Part shown: piece by piece, positions 6,327 through 13,507 of the stretch
How the letters are laid out: every line of letters starts with the position of its first letter
Position numbering within the stretch: position 1 is the first letter of the stretch
Source of the DNA: an uncultured Eubacteriales bacterium
GTDB taxonomy: Bacteria > Bacillota_A > Clostridia > Oscillospirales > CAG-272
Length of the DNA: 13,510 nucleotides
NCBI GenBank assembly: GCA_900555345.1
Contig: USKS01000011.1
Span: 1-13,510, forward strand
Direction of reading: 5' to 3'
The notes under the pieces: model-generated
What the model was told of the DNA's origin: nothing
Seen by the model: the letters and a program-made list of their open reading frames with translations, nothing else
Database searches by the model: none
Program-made: the position numbers and the translations under genes

Positions 6327-7320
6327 GTTTGAATTCGGTAATGATAATTTTGATTTCGATACGGACGGCGAGAGCGCGCCGCGCGGCGTGCCAAGCTTTA
6401 CCGTATCCGATGAGGACATCGGCTTGCGCGCCGATGTTTTCATTTCTGCTGCCGCAGGCATAAGCCGCAGCGCCGCCGCTTCTCTTGCGGAAAAAGGCGC
6501 CGTCACCGTTTGCGGCAAAAGCGGCGCGGCGCGCACGGTAAAAAAGAACATGAAAACAGAGGCAGGCGATGTTTTCACCGTCTGCCTGCCCGAGCCCGAG
6601 CCCTGCAGCGCGGAGCCCGAGGATATTCCCCTTGATATAGTTTACGAGGACGACGATGTGATCGTCGTGAATAAGCCGCAGGGCATGGTAGTGCATCCCG
6701 CCCCGGGACACGCAAACGGCACACTTGTTTCGGCGCTTTTGTGGCATTGCCGCGACAGCCTTTCCGATATTAACGGCGTAAGACGCCCGGGCATAGTCCA
6801 CCGCATCGACAAGGATACGAGCGGACTTATAATCGCGGCAAAAAATAACGAGGCGCATATGTTTCTGGCGTCGCAGCTGGCGGACCACACCCTGTCGAGA
6901 GTGTACTATGCCATCGTGCTCGGACGGCTCGCGGAAAGCGGCACGGTCGACGCGGCGATCGCCCGCCACAAAACGGACCGCAAAAAAATGGCGGTCGTCT
7001 CTGACGGCGGCAGACGCGCCGTCACCCACTACCGCACTTTGGAAGAGCTGCCCGGCTTTACTTATGCCGAAATGCAGCTTGAAACGGGCAGAACGCACCA
7101 AATACGCGTCCATATGGCGCACATAGGTCATCCCATACTCGGAGACCCCGTATACAGCCATCCGACGCAGTTTGAAAAACGCCATCCCGATCTTTTGCGC
7201 GGGCAGTGCCTGCACGCGGGCAGGATCACGTTTATCCACCCGAGGACAAAGCAACCGGTAACGCTCAGCTGTCCGCTGCCGGAGAATTTTGAGCGCGCGC
7301 TTGAGCTTCTGCGGCGGTGA
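6319..7320 (+). CDS. rluD: RluA/RluD-family 23S rRNA pseudouridine synthase
   Basis: This 333-residue enzyme isomerises uridine to pseudouridine in large-subunit rRNA. After an acidic N-terminus (1-30), an S4 RNA-binding domain spans about 35-90 (LRADVFISAAAGISRSAAAS). The catalytic domain starts near 105 with IVYEDDDVIVVNKPQGMVVHP, has the active-site block HRIDKDTSGL (161-170, nucleophile D164), then SRVYYAIV (193-200) and ETGRTHQIRVHMAHIGHPILGD split over 255-276, a standard RluD motif. The start ATG 6319 lies 6 nt after GGAG (6309-6312) and overlaps the lspA stop by 8 nt, so translation is probably coupled. An upstream in-frame extension to 6193 exists but would lie entirely within lspA and is not needed. 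The gene corresponds in position to Bacillus ylyB. The precise target uridines cannot be assigned from sequence. Confidence 0.93.
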   Translation: MTEFEFGNDNFDFDTDGESAPRGVPSFTVSDEDIGLRADVFISAAAGISRSAAASLAEKGAVTVCGKSGAARTVKKNMKTEAGDVFTVCLPEPEPCSAEPEDIPLDIVYEDDDVIVVNKPQGMVVHPAPGHANGTLVSALLWHCRDSLSDINGVRRPGIVHRIDKDTSGLIIAAKNNEAHMFLASQLADHTLSRVYYAIVLGRLAESGTVDAAIARHKTDRKKMAVVSDGGRRAVTHYRTLEELPGFTYAEMQLETGRTHQIRVHMAHIGHPILGDPVYSHPTQFEKRHPDLLRGQCLHAGRITFIHPRTKQPVTLSCPLPENFERALELLRR

Positions 7321-7335
7321 AGGCCGCCGCAGAGG
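7306..7335. terminator. GC-rich hairpin at the convergent rluD/recG junction
   Basis: TCTGCGGCGG (7308-7317) pairs perfectly with CCGCCGCAGA (7324-7333) around a 6-nt loop, and one G-U and one G-C pair extend it to 7306-7335. It overlaps the rluD stop codon and lies 54 nt beyond the recG stop. There is no T-run on either side, so it may stabilise 3' ends or act as a weak factor-assisted bidirectional terminator. The remainder of the 68-nt gap holds nothing else recognisable. Confidence 0.4.
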
Positions 7336-7388
7336 GTATGCATATACGCGCAGTGGAGCCCTATAAGGACCGTTATCCCTGCCGGCGT

Positions 7389-9536
7389 TCAGCTCACGGT
7401 ATCCTCGGACGAGGCGAGCAGATCGCCGACTATCGCCGAAAGAGCGGCGTTTTCCGCGCTTGACAGCTGCGGATCCGCCGCGGTCAGTGCCTTTGCCGCA
7501 TCCACCGCGTCGCTTATAAGCCCGGGATCGGTGAGAGACGCGGCAAACCGCATATCCGCGCTGCCGTGCTGACGGAACTCGCCGCCGTTTGAGAAAAAGT
7601 CTCCCGGACCTCTGAGTTTCAGATCCTCCTCCGCTACCTTAAAGCCGTCGCTTTCGCTGCACATGACCTCAAGACGGCGCGCGGAGGTTTCGTTTTTTGT
7701 ATCCGATACAAGTATGCACCATGACTTATCCCTGCCGCGGCCTACGCGCCCGCGCAGCTGATGCAGCTGGGAAAGCCCGAAACGCTCGGCATTTTCAATG
7801 ACCATGAGCGTTGCCTCGGGCACATTGACGCCGACCTCAATGACAGTTGTTGAAACGAGAACATCCGTCTCGCCCGATACGAACGCTGCCATGGCAGCAT
7901 CCTTTTCGGCAGTCTTCATTTTACCGTGTATAAAGCCGACCTTTGCAACGCGCAGCCTCTCCCGAAGCTGTGCGGCATAGCTCACCGCCGCCTTCATGGG
8001 CGGCTCTTTTTCTTCTGTGGGAGCAAGGCTCAAGTCGAACATTTCCTCGGCGTCATCGCTCTGCTCCTCTTTTTCCTCAATGGACGGGCATACCACATAC
8101 GTTCTGTGCCCCTCGGATGCCTGCTTGTCAATAAAGCCGAGCAGCCTTTCGCGGTAACTTTCGTCCACTCTGAAGGTGGATACCTTTTGCCTGCCGGGAG
8201 GCATTTCGTCAAGACGTGAAACGTCGATGTCACCGTATATGACAAGCGACAGCGTGCGCGGTATGGGCGTCGCGCTCATAACAAGAGTGTGCGCCCCGTG
8301 GGACTTGCGCCGAAGCTCCGCACGCTGATTGACGCCGAACCGATGCTGCTCGTCCGTAATAACAAGCCCGAGACGGTAAAATTCCACATTTTCGCTCAGC
8401 AGGGCGTGAGTACCTATAACAAGACGCGGCGCATCCTCGCCGCAAAGCGACTGCTGCACCCTGCGTTTTTCCGCGGCGCCGAGAGAGCCGCACAGCAGTG
8501 CGCTTTCAATGCCGAGAGACGAAAACAGCGGGGCGAGATCGGCATAGTGCTGCTTTGCCAGTATCTCCGTGGGCGCCATTATTGCGCACTGATATCCCGC
8601 CGATGCCGCCGCATACGCCGCAGCCGCCGCAACAGCGGTCTTTCCGCTGCCCACGTCGCCGCACAGAATGCGGCACATGGGCTCATTTTTTGCCATATCG
8701 TTCAATATCTCGCCGACGGAGCGTTTCTGCGCCCCCGTCAGCTCATACGGCATACGGGAAATAAGCGGGAAAATATCCGCTTTTATCACAGGCGCGCTGC
8801 GTGACTTTTCGCGCTTTTTTGAGAGGCACATCGCCGCGCTGACCGTGAATATCTCGTCAAACGCAAGCCGGCGTCCCGCCGCCGCAAGCGCCTCGGTGTC
8901 GGCGGGAAAATGTATATTCTCAAGAGCGTAGCCGATAGAACACAGGTTGTTCTTTTTAAGCACATCCGGCGGGATGTGATCGCAAAGCTCTGTCCGTGCC
9001 GCCGCAAGCGCTTCGCCCACAAGCTGCTGCATCATTTTCTGCTTCAGCCCCGATGCGAGCGGGTAAACGGGCACGATAGGCAAAAGCTTTTTGCCCTCGC
9101 CCGCCGCCTCCTGCAGGGGATTCGTAAGCGTTATCTTTCCGCCGCGCAGCTCCGCCTTTCCCCAGAAACGGAATACGCCGCCCGTGTGAAAAACGTTTTT
9201 CATAAACGGCTGGTTAAAGTACGTTATCTCCGCGACGCCCGTGTCGTCAAACGCCTTGAAGCGCAGAATACTCATGCCGCGGCGGATGTTTGCAAGCCGC
9301 GCTTCGCTCGCGACCGTAAGCTCCAGGGAGACGGGCAGACCCGTCCCGGGGGACGAGCGGCAAATATCGCCCACTTCGGCAAGTGTTTTCACGTCGCCGC
9401 GGTTCTGATATGCTCTGGGGAAAACGCGAAGAAGGTCGCCGACCTTCGCGGCGCCCAGCTTTTGCAGCGCTGCCGCCTTTGCGGGGCCTATACCGCGAAG
9501 CTCCGTTACCGGAGACGTAAGTCTTATGCCGGACAT
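7389..9536 (-). CDS. recG: ATP-dependent DNA helicase RecG
   Basis: RecG reverses stalled replication forks and branch-migrates Holliday junctions. The 715-residue length is normal. The N-terminal wedge region holds an HhH-like VTELRGIGPAKAAAL (10-24) and an OB fold (about 70-145, ITYFNQPFMKNVF). The helicase core has LTGAQK (266-271), Walker A GDVGSGKT (293-300), APTEILAKQH (321-330), DEQHRFG (395-401), SATPIPRTLSL (421-431), STTVIEVGVNVPEA (562-575) and QLRGRVGRG (593-601). The RecG-specific C-terminal segment LKLRGPGDFF follows. An acidic insert (about 487-513) sits in the second helicase domain. The start is ATG at 9536, 8 nt after GGGAGG (9545-9550 on the plus strand); an in-frame ATG at 9563 lies only about 5 nt from the predicted transcription start and has no ribosome binding site. 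The gene faces rluD and diverges from the glycosidase-like gene. Confidence 0.96.
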   Translation of the reverse strand: MSGIRLTSPVTELRGIGPAKAAALQKLGAAKVGDLLRVFPRAYQNRGDVKTLAEVGDICRSSPGTGLPVSLELTVASEARLANIRRGMSILRFKAFDDTGVAEITYFNQPFMKNVFHTGGVFRFWGKAELRGGKITLTNPLQEAAGEGKKLLPIVPVYPLASGLKQKMMQQLVGEALAAARTELCDHIPPDVLKKNNLCSIGYALENIHFPADTEALAAAGRRLAFDEIFTVSAAMCLSKKREKSRSAPVIKADIFPLISRMPYELTGAQKRSVGEILNDMAKNEPMCRILCGDVGSGKTAVAAAAAYAAASAGYQCAIMAPTEILAKQHYADLAPLFSSLGIESALLCGSLGAAEKRRVQQSLCGEDAPRLVIGTHALLSENVEFYRLGLVITDEQHRFGVNQRAELRRKSHGAHTLVMSATPIPRTLSLVIYGDIDVSRLDEMPPGRQKVSTFRVDESYRERLLGFIDKQASEGHRTYVVCPSIEEKEEQSDDAEEMFDLSLAPTEEKEPPMKAAVSYAAQLRERLRVAKVGFIHGKMKTAEKDAAMAAFVSGETDVLVSTTVIEVGVNVPEATLMVIENAERFGLSQLHQLRGRVGRGRDKSWCILVSDTKNETSARRLEVMCSESDGFKVAEEDLKLRGPGDFFSNGGEFRQHGSADMRFAASLTDPGLISDAVDAAKALTAADPQLSSAENAALSAIVGDLLASSEDTVS

Positions 9537-9544
9537 TTGCCGCA

Positions 9545-9550
9545 CCTCCC
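9545..9550 (-). promoter_or_regulatory. Ribosome binding site that decides the recG start
   Basis: GGGAGG on the minus strand is 8 nt before ATG 9536. It lies within the nine-codon extension created by the alternative ATG 9563, which argues against that longer start. Confidence 0.7.
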
Positions 9551-9574
9551 GATTTTTCTGCATAAGTTATAATT

Positions 9575-9604
9575 ATTGTAGCACACAGGCGGGCATTTTG
9601 TAAA
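9575..9604 (-). promoter_or_regulatory. Promoter of recG
   Basis: On the minus strand, -35 TTTACA (plus 9599-9604) and -10 TACAAT (plus 9575-9580) are 18 nt apart. The -10 is preceded by TGC, giving an extended TGn -10. The predicted start is near 9568, leaving a leader of about 30 nt that contains the GGGAGG site. Confidence 0.6.
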
Positions 9605-9652
9605 GTGAAAGAAAAAATTTGCCGACTTACGGCTTTAATTGCTCTCTACCCC

Positions 9653-9681
9653 TTGATATAACGTCCGAATTTTGATAAAGT
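9653..9681 (+). promoter_or_regulatory. Possible promoter of the glycosidase-like/AEC/DUF5662 operon
   Basis: TTGATA (9653-9658) and TAAAGT (9676-9681) are 17 nt apart in an AT-rich gap. The -35 is 5 of 6 and the -10 only 4 of 6 to consensus, so the exact boxes are uncertain; a second TTGATA at 9672-9677 has no clear -10. No convincing catabolite-response element or long operator palindrome was seen. Confidence 0.35.
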
Positions 9682-9729
9682 ATCATAAGTAGTATTTTTA
9701 TTGTGGCTCTTTGCCGAAAGGAAGCGTGT

Positions 9730-11832
9730 ATGAACACTGTAAGCTACACTCTGAACAAAACCGTTTTTGTTCTTGATAAGGACACCGGAGCGCTGAAAAG
9801 CCTTGAGTACCCGGGCACCTCCCCTATGGTATGCGGCGGCGGCGGGCTTTTTGACGCAGCATGGCCCGTTCACAACGAATATGACATTCAGCGTGCCGAC
9901 CCCTGCGGAAAGTTTATGAAATGCCCGCCGGCATTTGATTTTGACGGAAAAACTCTCACATTGACATACGAAAACGTGCCCTGCACGCTTGACCCGTCCG
10001 GCGTTGACGAGTTTTCGGGCGGAATTTGCGCCGTTGTCACCCTGCGCGCTATGGACGACGGAGAGTCCGTCGCGATGCGGCTGAAGATAAAAAACAACTC
10101 CGGCACTGCGGTTGAGCAGGTGCTTTTCCCCAATATATCCGGCATTGTGCCCACAATGGACGAGGATCACGCAAAGCTTACCATGATGGCGGGCAGCTGC
10201 AATCCCTTTACGGAGCTGCGCAGCACTCCGCAGTCACGCGAGACATTCTTCGCGTGGACCGAGGCAAACGCCGGCAGGTTTTACCGCGCCGGCGGCTTTC
10301 AGCAGGATCCCCTTGTAGGACGCTGGTACGACATGGGCTCCCGCAAGGGCGGCTTTTCCATGTACCGCCGTCACTGGGGCTGGGGTCCCGACTGTCAGCC
10401 CAAGCAGACCGCGGATATGATGGGCTACAGCGAGGTTCTGTGGGTAAAGCGCGACAATTTGAGCGGCAAGGTCCGCCTTGCGTCGGTACACTATCCCAAC
10501 ACCGCCCCCGGCGAGGAGTACGACTCCGGCGAGTACGTTATGACGGCGCACAGCGGCAACTGGATACACGGAGCATGGGCGTACAAGGCATATGTTAAAG
10601 AAAATCAGCACAGGGTGCTGCCCGTGCCGCGCCGCGCAAGGGAGATGCTGGGTTTCCGCACCATATTCATGTGCAACGGCTATCTCAACGATCCCACGGA
10701 TTACAGCTGGAACTACGACGATCTGCCGAAGGTCGCCGAGGATATGAAGGAGCACGGCATATACGACCTCAACGCGTGGAGCCTTTACGACTATGTGCTT
10801 CCCTTCGGCAAAGACTGCTTCCACGAGCAGTGGGGCGGTTTTGAAAACTGCAAAAAGAATATCGACAAGCTGCATGAAATGGGCATTACAGTAACGCCTC
10901 TTGTTTCGTGGGTCTCCGCATGGGATCAGACCGCGAAGAACTACGGCATTGAGGATCGCAGCGGCTCGTGGGCGGAAACACCCCGTTCAACGCCCATGTT
11001 TGCGGCTCCCTACTGCAAAAAATGGAGCTGCTATCAGCTGCACGATCACAGCGACAAGCGCTGGCAGAAGGATATTCTCGACGGCATGCGGTTTATCCGC
11101 GACGAGCTTGGCTGCCCCGATATATGCTGGGATCAGTACGTTCTCGGCGACGATAAAAACGACGTGCTGCACGACATTATAAACGAATACCGTCTGGAGA
11201 CCGAAAAGCTTTATCCCGGCGCGGTGTTCTCATCGGAATGCACGCTCTACTACGAATCCGATATTGACAACACCGACTTTACATGGAACTGGCTGTACTG
11301 GCCGGGCAGAGGCGACTACCGCCCCTATATGTACATGGTCGAGACCCTGCGCCCCAATATGAACGTGGACTCCACCCCCGAATATGTAAAGTATATATTC
11401 ATGGACAATCTGATGATGAACGTGTACCCCTCAAAGCCGGAGACCTACAACGGCAGCGCGCTCATTTCGGAGTATCCCGAGTTTTCTGCGGCGGTCAAGA
11501 CCTGCGCCGCTCTGAGGCAGCAGTATCTTTCGTATTTCGCCGACGGACTTACTATCTCCGATACCGCCGTTGACGGAGATATCCCCTGCCGCGTCAGCGG
11601 ATATTTCGACCGTGAGAAAAAGAGCTTTCTCATGGTGGTTTACAAGTATGTAGACAACGACGCGGCGATCCCGTTCGATCTTTCGTATTTCACCGACGCC
11701 GCCTCTCACACATGGACAATTACCGACGAGGGTGCAAATCTTGTTGCTTCGGGAGAGATGGGCGAGCGCGGCGAGATCACCGTCTCCGGTGAAAAGAGCC
11801 GCCTTTACATGATAGAGATAAAGGCAAAATGA
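9730..11832 (+). CDS. Putative intracellular glycoside-hydrolase-like protein (DUF6259-like)
   Basis: This 700-residue protein has no signal peptide or membrane segment, so it should be cytoplasmic. The N-terminal third (1-~290) is beta-rich, like the beta-sandwich of GH31/GH36-type enzymes. The middle (about 305-580) reads as a TIM barrel: ..GFRTIFMCNGYLND, DLNAWSLYDYVLPFG, HEMGITVTPLVSWVSAWDQ and PDICWDQYVLGDD. The C-terminus (~590-700) is a second beta domain. D468 in ICWDQ and E503 in FSSECTLYY are candidate nucleophile/general-base and acid residues by position, but this is inference. Many Trp/Tyr residues (RRHWGWGPD, TWNWLYWPGRGDY) suggest a sugar-binding cleft. I recall this pattern from DUF6259-type proteins; the substrate is unknown. 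The start is ATG 9730 after AAAGGAAG (9717-9724); GTG 9703 would include that site. The next gene overlaps by 4 nt. Confidence 0.65.
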   Translation: MNTVSYTLNKTVFVLDKDTGALKSLEYPGTSPMVCGGGGLFDAAWPVHNEYDIQRADPCGKFMKCPPAFDFDGKTLTLTYENVPCTLDPSGVDEFSGGICAVVTLRAMDDGESVAMRLKIKNNSGTAVEQVLFPNISGIVPTMDEDHAKLTMMAGSCNPFTELRSTPQSRETFFAWTEANAGRFYRAGGFQQDPLVGRWYDMGSRKGGFSMYRRHWGWGPDCQPKQTADMMGYSEVLWVKRDNLSGKVRLASVHYPNTAPGEEYDSGEYVMTAHSGNWIHGAWAYKAYVKENQHRVLPVPRRAREMLGFRTIFMCNGYLNDPTDYSWNYDDLPKVAEDMKEHGIYDLNAWSLYDYVLPFGKDCFHEQWGGFENCKKNIDKLHEMGITVTPLVSWVSAWDQTAKNYGIEDRSGSWAETPRSTPMFAAPYCKKWSCYQLHDHSDKRWQKDILDGMRFIRDELGCPDICWDQYVLGDDKNDVLHDIINEYRLETEKLYPGAVFSSECTLYYESDIDNTDFTWNWLYWPGRGDYRPYMYMVETLRPNMNVDSTPEYVKYIFMDNLMMNVYPSKPETYNGSALISEYPEFSAAVKTCAALRQQYLSYFADGLTISDTAVDGDIPCRVSGYFDREKKSFLMVVYKYVDNDAAIPFDLSYFTDAASHTWTITDEGANLVASGEMGERGEITVSGEKSRLYMIEIKAK

Positions 11833-12761
11833 GCGCCGCGCAGCTGCAAATTATTGAAATATTCATAATGATCGCGGTGGGATTTATCTGCGGCAAGACC
11901 AAGCTTATCGACGCGGACGGCTGCAAAAAGCTGTCAAAGCTTTGCCTGTGGCTTGTAAATCCCGTGCTCATCTTCATGTCGTACCAGCGGGACTATTCCG
12001 CCGACATTTCGAAAAATCTCGCAGTGATGCTTGCCGCGTCCGCTGCCCTTTTCGCCGTCAGTATCGGTGCCGCGGCACTTTTCGTACCGAAGCGGCGGAC
12101 GGAGTATGCGATCGAGCGCATGTCGCTCATATTCACCAACTGCAGCTTTGTGGGCATCCCCCTTGTGCAGAGCGTCTGCGGCGACGGCGGCGTTATATAC
12201 CTGACGGTGTATATAACTGTTTTCAACATAATAGCATGGACGTACGGACTTGGGCTTATGAGCGGCGAGCGCCTCTCCTTCTGCGGAACGCTGAAAAAGC
12301 TCTGCACGCCGGCAATAATATCGGTGTTTTTGGGGCTTATATTCTATTTCTGCCGCATACGTCTGCCGGAGATAGTATCGTCTCCGCTCAACGCCGTCGG
12401 CAGCATCAACACCCCTCTTGCCATGCTTGTCGCGGGAGCGACCCTGGCGGGGACCGATATTCTGAAATGTCTCCGAAACGTTCGGCTGTACGTTCTGAGC
12501 GCCCTACGGCTCATTGTCATGCCCACGCTGTGCTGTATTGCGACCTTTTGGCTCGCACGTTTCGGCGTTGACCGGGATATTATACGGATAGCCGTTATCG
12601 GCGCCTCATGCTCAAGCGCCGCGATCGCCACAATGTTTGCCCATACCTACGGCAAAAACAGCGCTTATGCGTCTGAGATATTTGCCATGACGACATTGTT
12701 TTCGTTTGTGAGCATTCCGGCAGTGCTCAAGTTTCTGTCGCTGCTTTTCGAAATAGCATAG
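11829..12761 (+). CDS. AEC (auxin efflux carrier)-family permease
   Basis: This 310-residue, very hydrophobic protein has about ten membrane segments arranged as two repeats, as in the AEC/Mem_trans family of secondary transporters. Family marks include the first helix with GFICGKTKLID (18-28), LCLWLVNPVLIFMSY (38-52), NCSFVGIPLV (104-113) and the matching second-half segments INTPLAMLVAGATLAG (193-208) and LRLIVMPTLCC (226-236). Bacterial members move organic acids such as malate, or other anions, across the cytoplasmic membrane. The start codon sits in an ATGA overlap with the stop of the glycosidase-like gene, so translation is coupled and the two products probably serve one pathway. That coupling is unusual because AEC proteins are not known sugar carriers. 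The substrate cannot be assigned. Confidence 0.88.
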   Translation: MSAAQLQIIEIFIMIAVGFICGKTKLIDADGCKKLSKLCLWLVNPVLIFMSYQRDYSADISKNLAVMLAASAALFAVSIGAAALFVPKRRTEYAIERMSLIFTNCSFVGIPLVQSVCGDGGVIYLTVYITVFNIIAWTYGLGLMSGERLSFCGTLKKLCTPAIISVFLGLIFYFCRIRLPEIVSSPLNAVGSINTPLAMLVAGATLAGTDILKCLRNVRLYVLSALRLIVMPTLCCIATFWLARFGVDRDIIRIAVIGASCSSAAIATMFAHTYGKNSAYASEIFAMTTLFSFVSIPAVLKFLSLLFEIA

Positions 12762-12800
12762 TAACCGATTTTATACTCAAAACAGAAGGATATGATACAA

Positions 12801-13346
12801 ATGCAAAAAGCGCATCCCCTAAGGCATTTTGCAACGATAACAAAGCACCGCCACAAGGTCATTGCCCACTGCGCAAAGGCAGGCATACTTTGGCAGGGAC
12901 TGAGGCACGATCTCTCAAAATACTCTCTGCGGGAGTTTGTGCCCGGCGCACGGTATTACACGGGCACGAGAAGCCCCAATGTGGGCGAGCGGCTTGACAA
13001 AGGATATTCCGAGGCATGGCTGCATCACAAGGGCCGCAACCGTCACCATTTTGAATACTGGACGGACTACAACCCGAAAACAAGGCTTATTGAGCCTGTG
13101 AAGATGCCGCTTAAATATGTTGCAGAGATGTTCTGCGACAGAGTTGCTGCAAGCAAAATATACCGCGGAGACGAATATCGGGATACGGACCCGCTGGCGT
13201 ATTTCATGAACTCAAAGGGCATTCGCGTTATCCACGGCGAAACGTCGGATTTTCTTGAAATGCTGCTTCGAATGCTCGCCGAAAAAGGCGAAGAGGAAAC
13301 GTTTGCGTTTCTGCGCACGTACCTGAAGAACAACAAGGATTACTGA
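12801..13346 (+). CDS. DUF5662-like small protein with HD-type His/Asp motifs
   Basis: This 181-residue soluble protein is of unknown function and, from memory, resembles DUF5662-family proteins. It has no signal or membrane segment. Conserved-looking polar residues are spaced as in HD-superfamily metal phosphohydrolases: H18/H24 in KHRHKVIAHC (15-24), H36-D37 in RHDLSKYS (35-42), H75/H76 and H82/H83 in LHHKGRNRHHFEYW (74-87), and D113 in MFCDRVAASK (110-119). The HDLSK string is close to the HDIGK of HD domains. That catalytic reading is inference. The start is ATG 12801, 10 nt from AGAAGGA (12784-12790); the alternative ATG 12792 is only 1 nt from it. The gap to the permease gene is 39 nt with no promoter seen, so it is likely the third gene of the operon. 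It may be an independent housekeeping gene carried along. Confidence 0.7.
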   Translation: MQKAHPLRHFATITKHRHKVIAHCAKAGILWQGLRHDLSKYSLREFVPGARYYTGTRSPNVGERLDKGYSEAWLHHKGRNRHHFEYWTDYNPKTRLIEPVKMPLKYVAEMFCDRVAASKIYRGDEYRDTDPLAYFMNSKGIRVIHGETSDFLEMLLRMLAEKGEEETFAFLRTYLKNNKDY

Positions 13347-13368
13347 GAACACGGCATACGGGATGTGC

Positions 13369-13472
13369 GGGGCTTCGCCCCGACCCCCTGGATCGAGGGT
13401 AAATATATGTGGGGCTTCGCCCCGCGCCCCCAGATTGAGGGTAAATATATGTGGGGCTTCGCCCCACACCCC
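13369..13472. repeat. Tandem 42-bp repeats, each with a GGGGC-TTC-GCCCC hairpin
   Basis: Two full units (13369-13410 and 13411-13452, 5 mismatches in 42 by eye) and a partial third (13453-13472) begin with GGGGCTTCGCCCC, a 5-bp G/C stem with a 3-nt loop. The shared end of each unit is GAGGGTAAATATATGT. The third hairpin extends to TGTGGGG/CCCCACA (13450-13468). The array starts 22 nt after the last stop codon. It is intergenic and probably one copy of a dispersed repeat family; no transposase is present. Confidence 0.8.
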
Positions 13473-13473
13473 A

Positions 13474-13507
13474 CTTAGGGAGCTTTTTTGGGAAAAAGCT
13501 CCCTAAG
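13474..13507. repeat. Perfect 15-bp inverted repeat following the tandem units
   Basis: CTTAGGGAGCTTTTT (13474-13488) and AAAAAGCTCCCTAAG (13493-13507) are perfectly complementary around TGGG. On the plus strand no T-run follows before the window ends, so a standard intrinsic terminator is not demonstrated. It may be the symmetric end of the adjacent repeat element, or a terminator for a gene beyond the window. Confidence 0.75.

Noticed and set aside
6046..7254. 402-codon minus-strand open frame opposite lspA and rluD
   Set aside because: Its translation is Arg/Ala/Cys-rich with no recognisable motifs, while both plus-strand genes have complete family motifs. It is a GC-rich codon shadow.
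9682..9699. ATCATAAGTAGTAT-type near-repeat as an operator before the glycosidase-like gene
   Set aside because: The half-sites match imperfectly either as direct or inverted repeats, and AT-rich sequence makes this likely by chance.
13212..13469. Minus-strand open frame with a repeated GEAPHIFTL peptide every 14 residues
   Set aside because: The peptide repeat is simply the 42-bp DNA repeat read in a frame that stays open because 42 is a multiple of three. It runs into DUF5662 antisense and has no ribosome binding site; two frames show the same effect.
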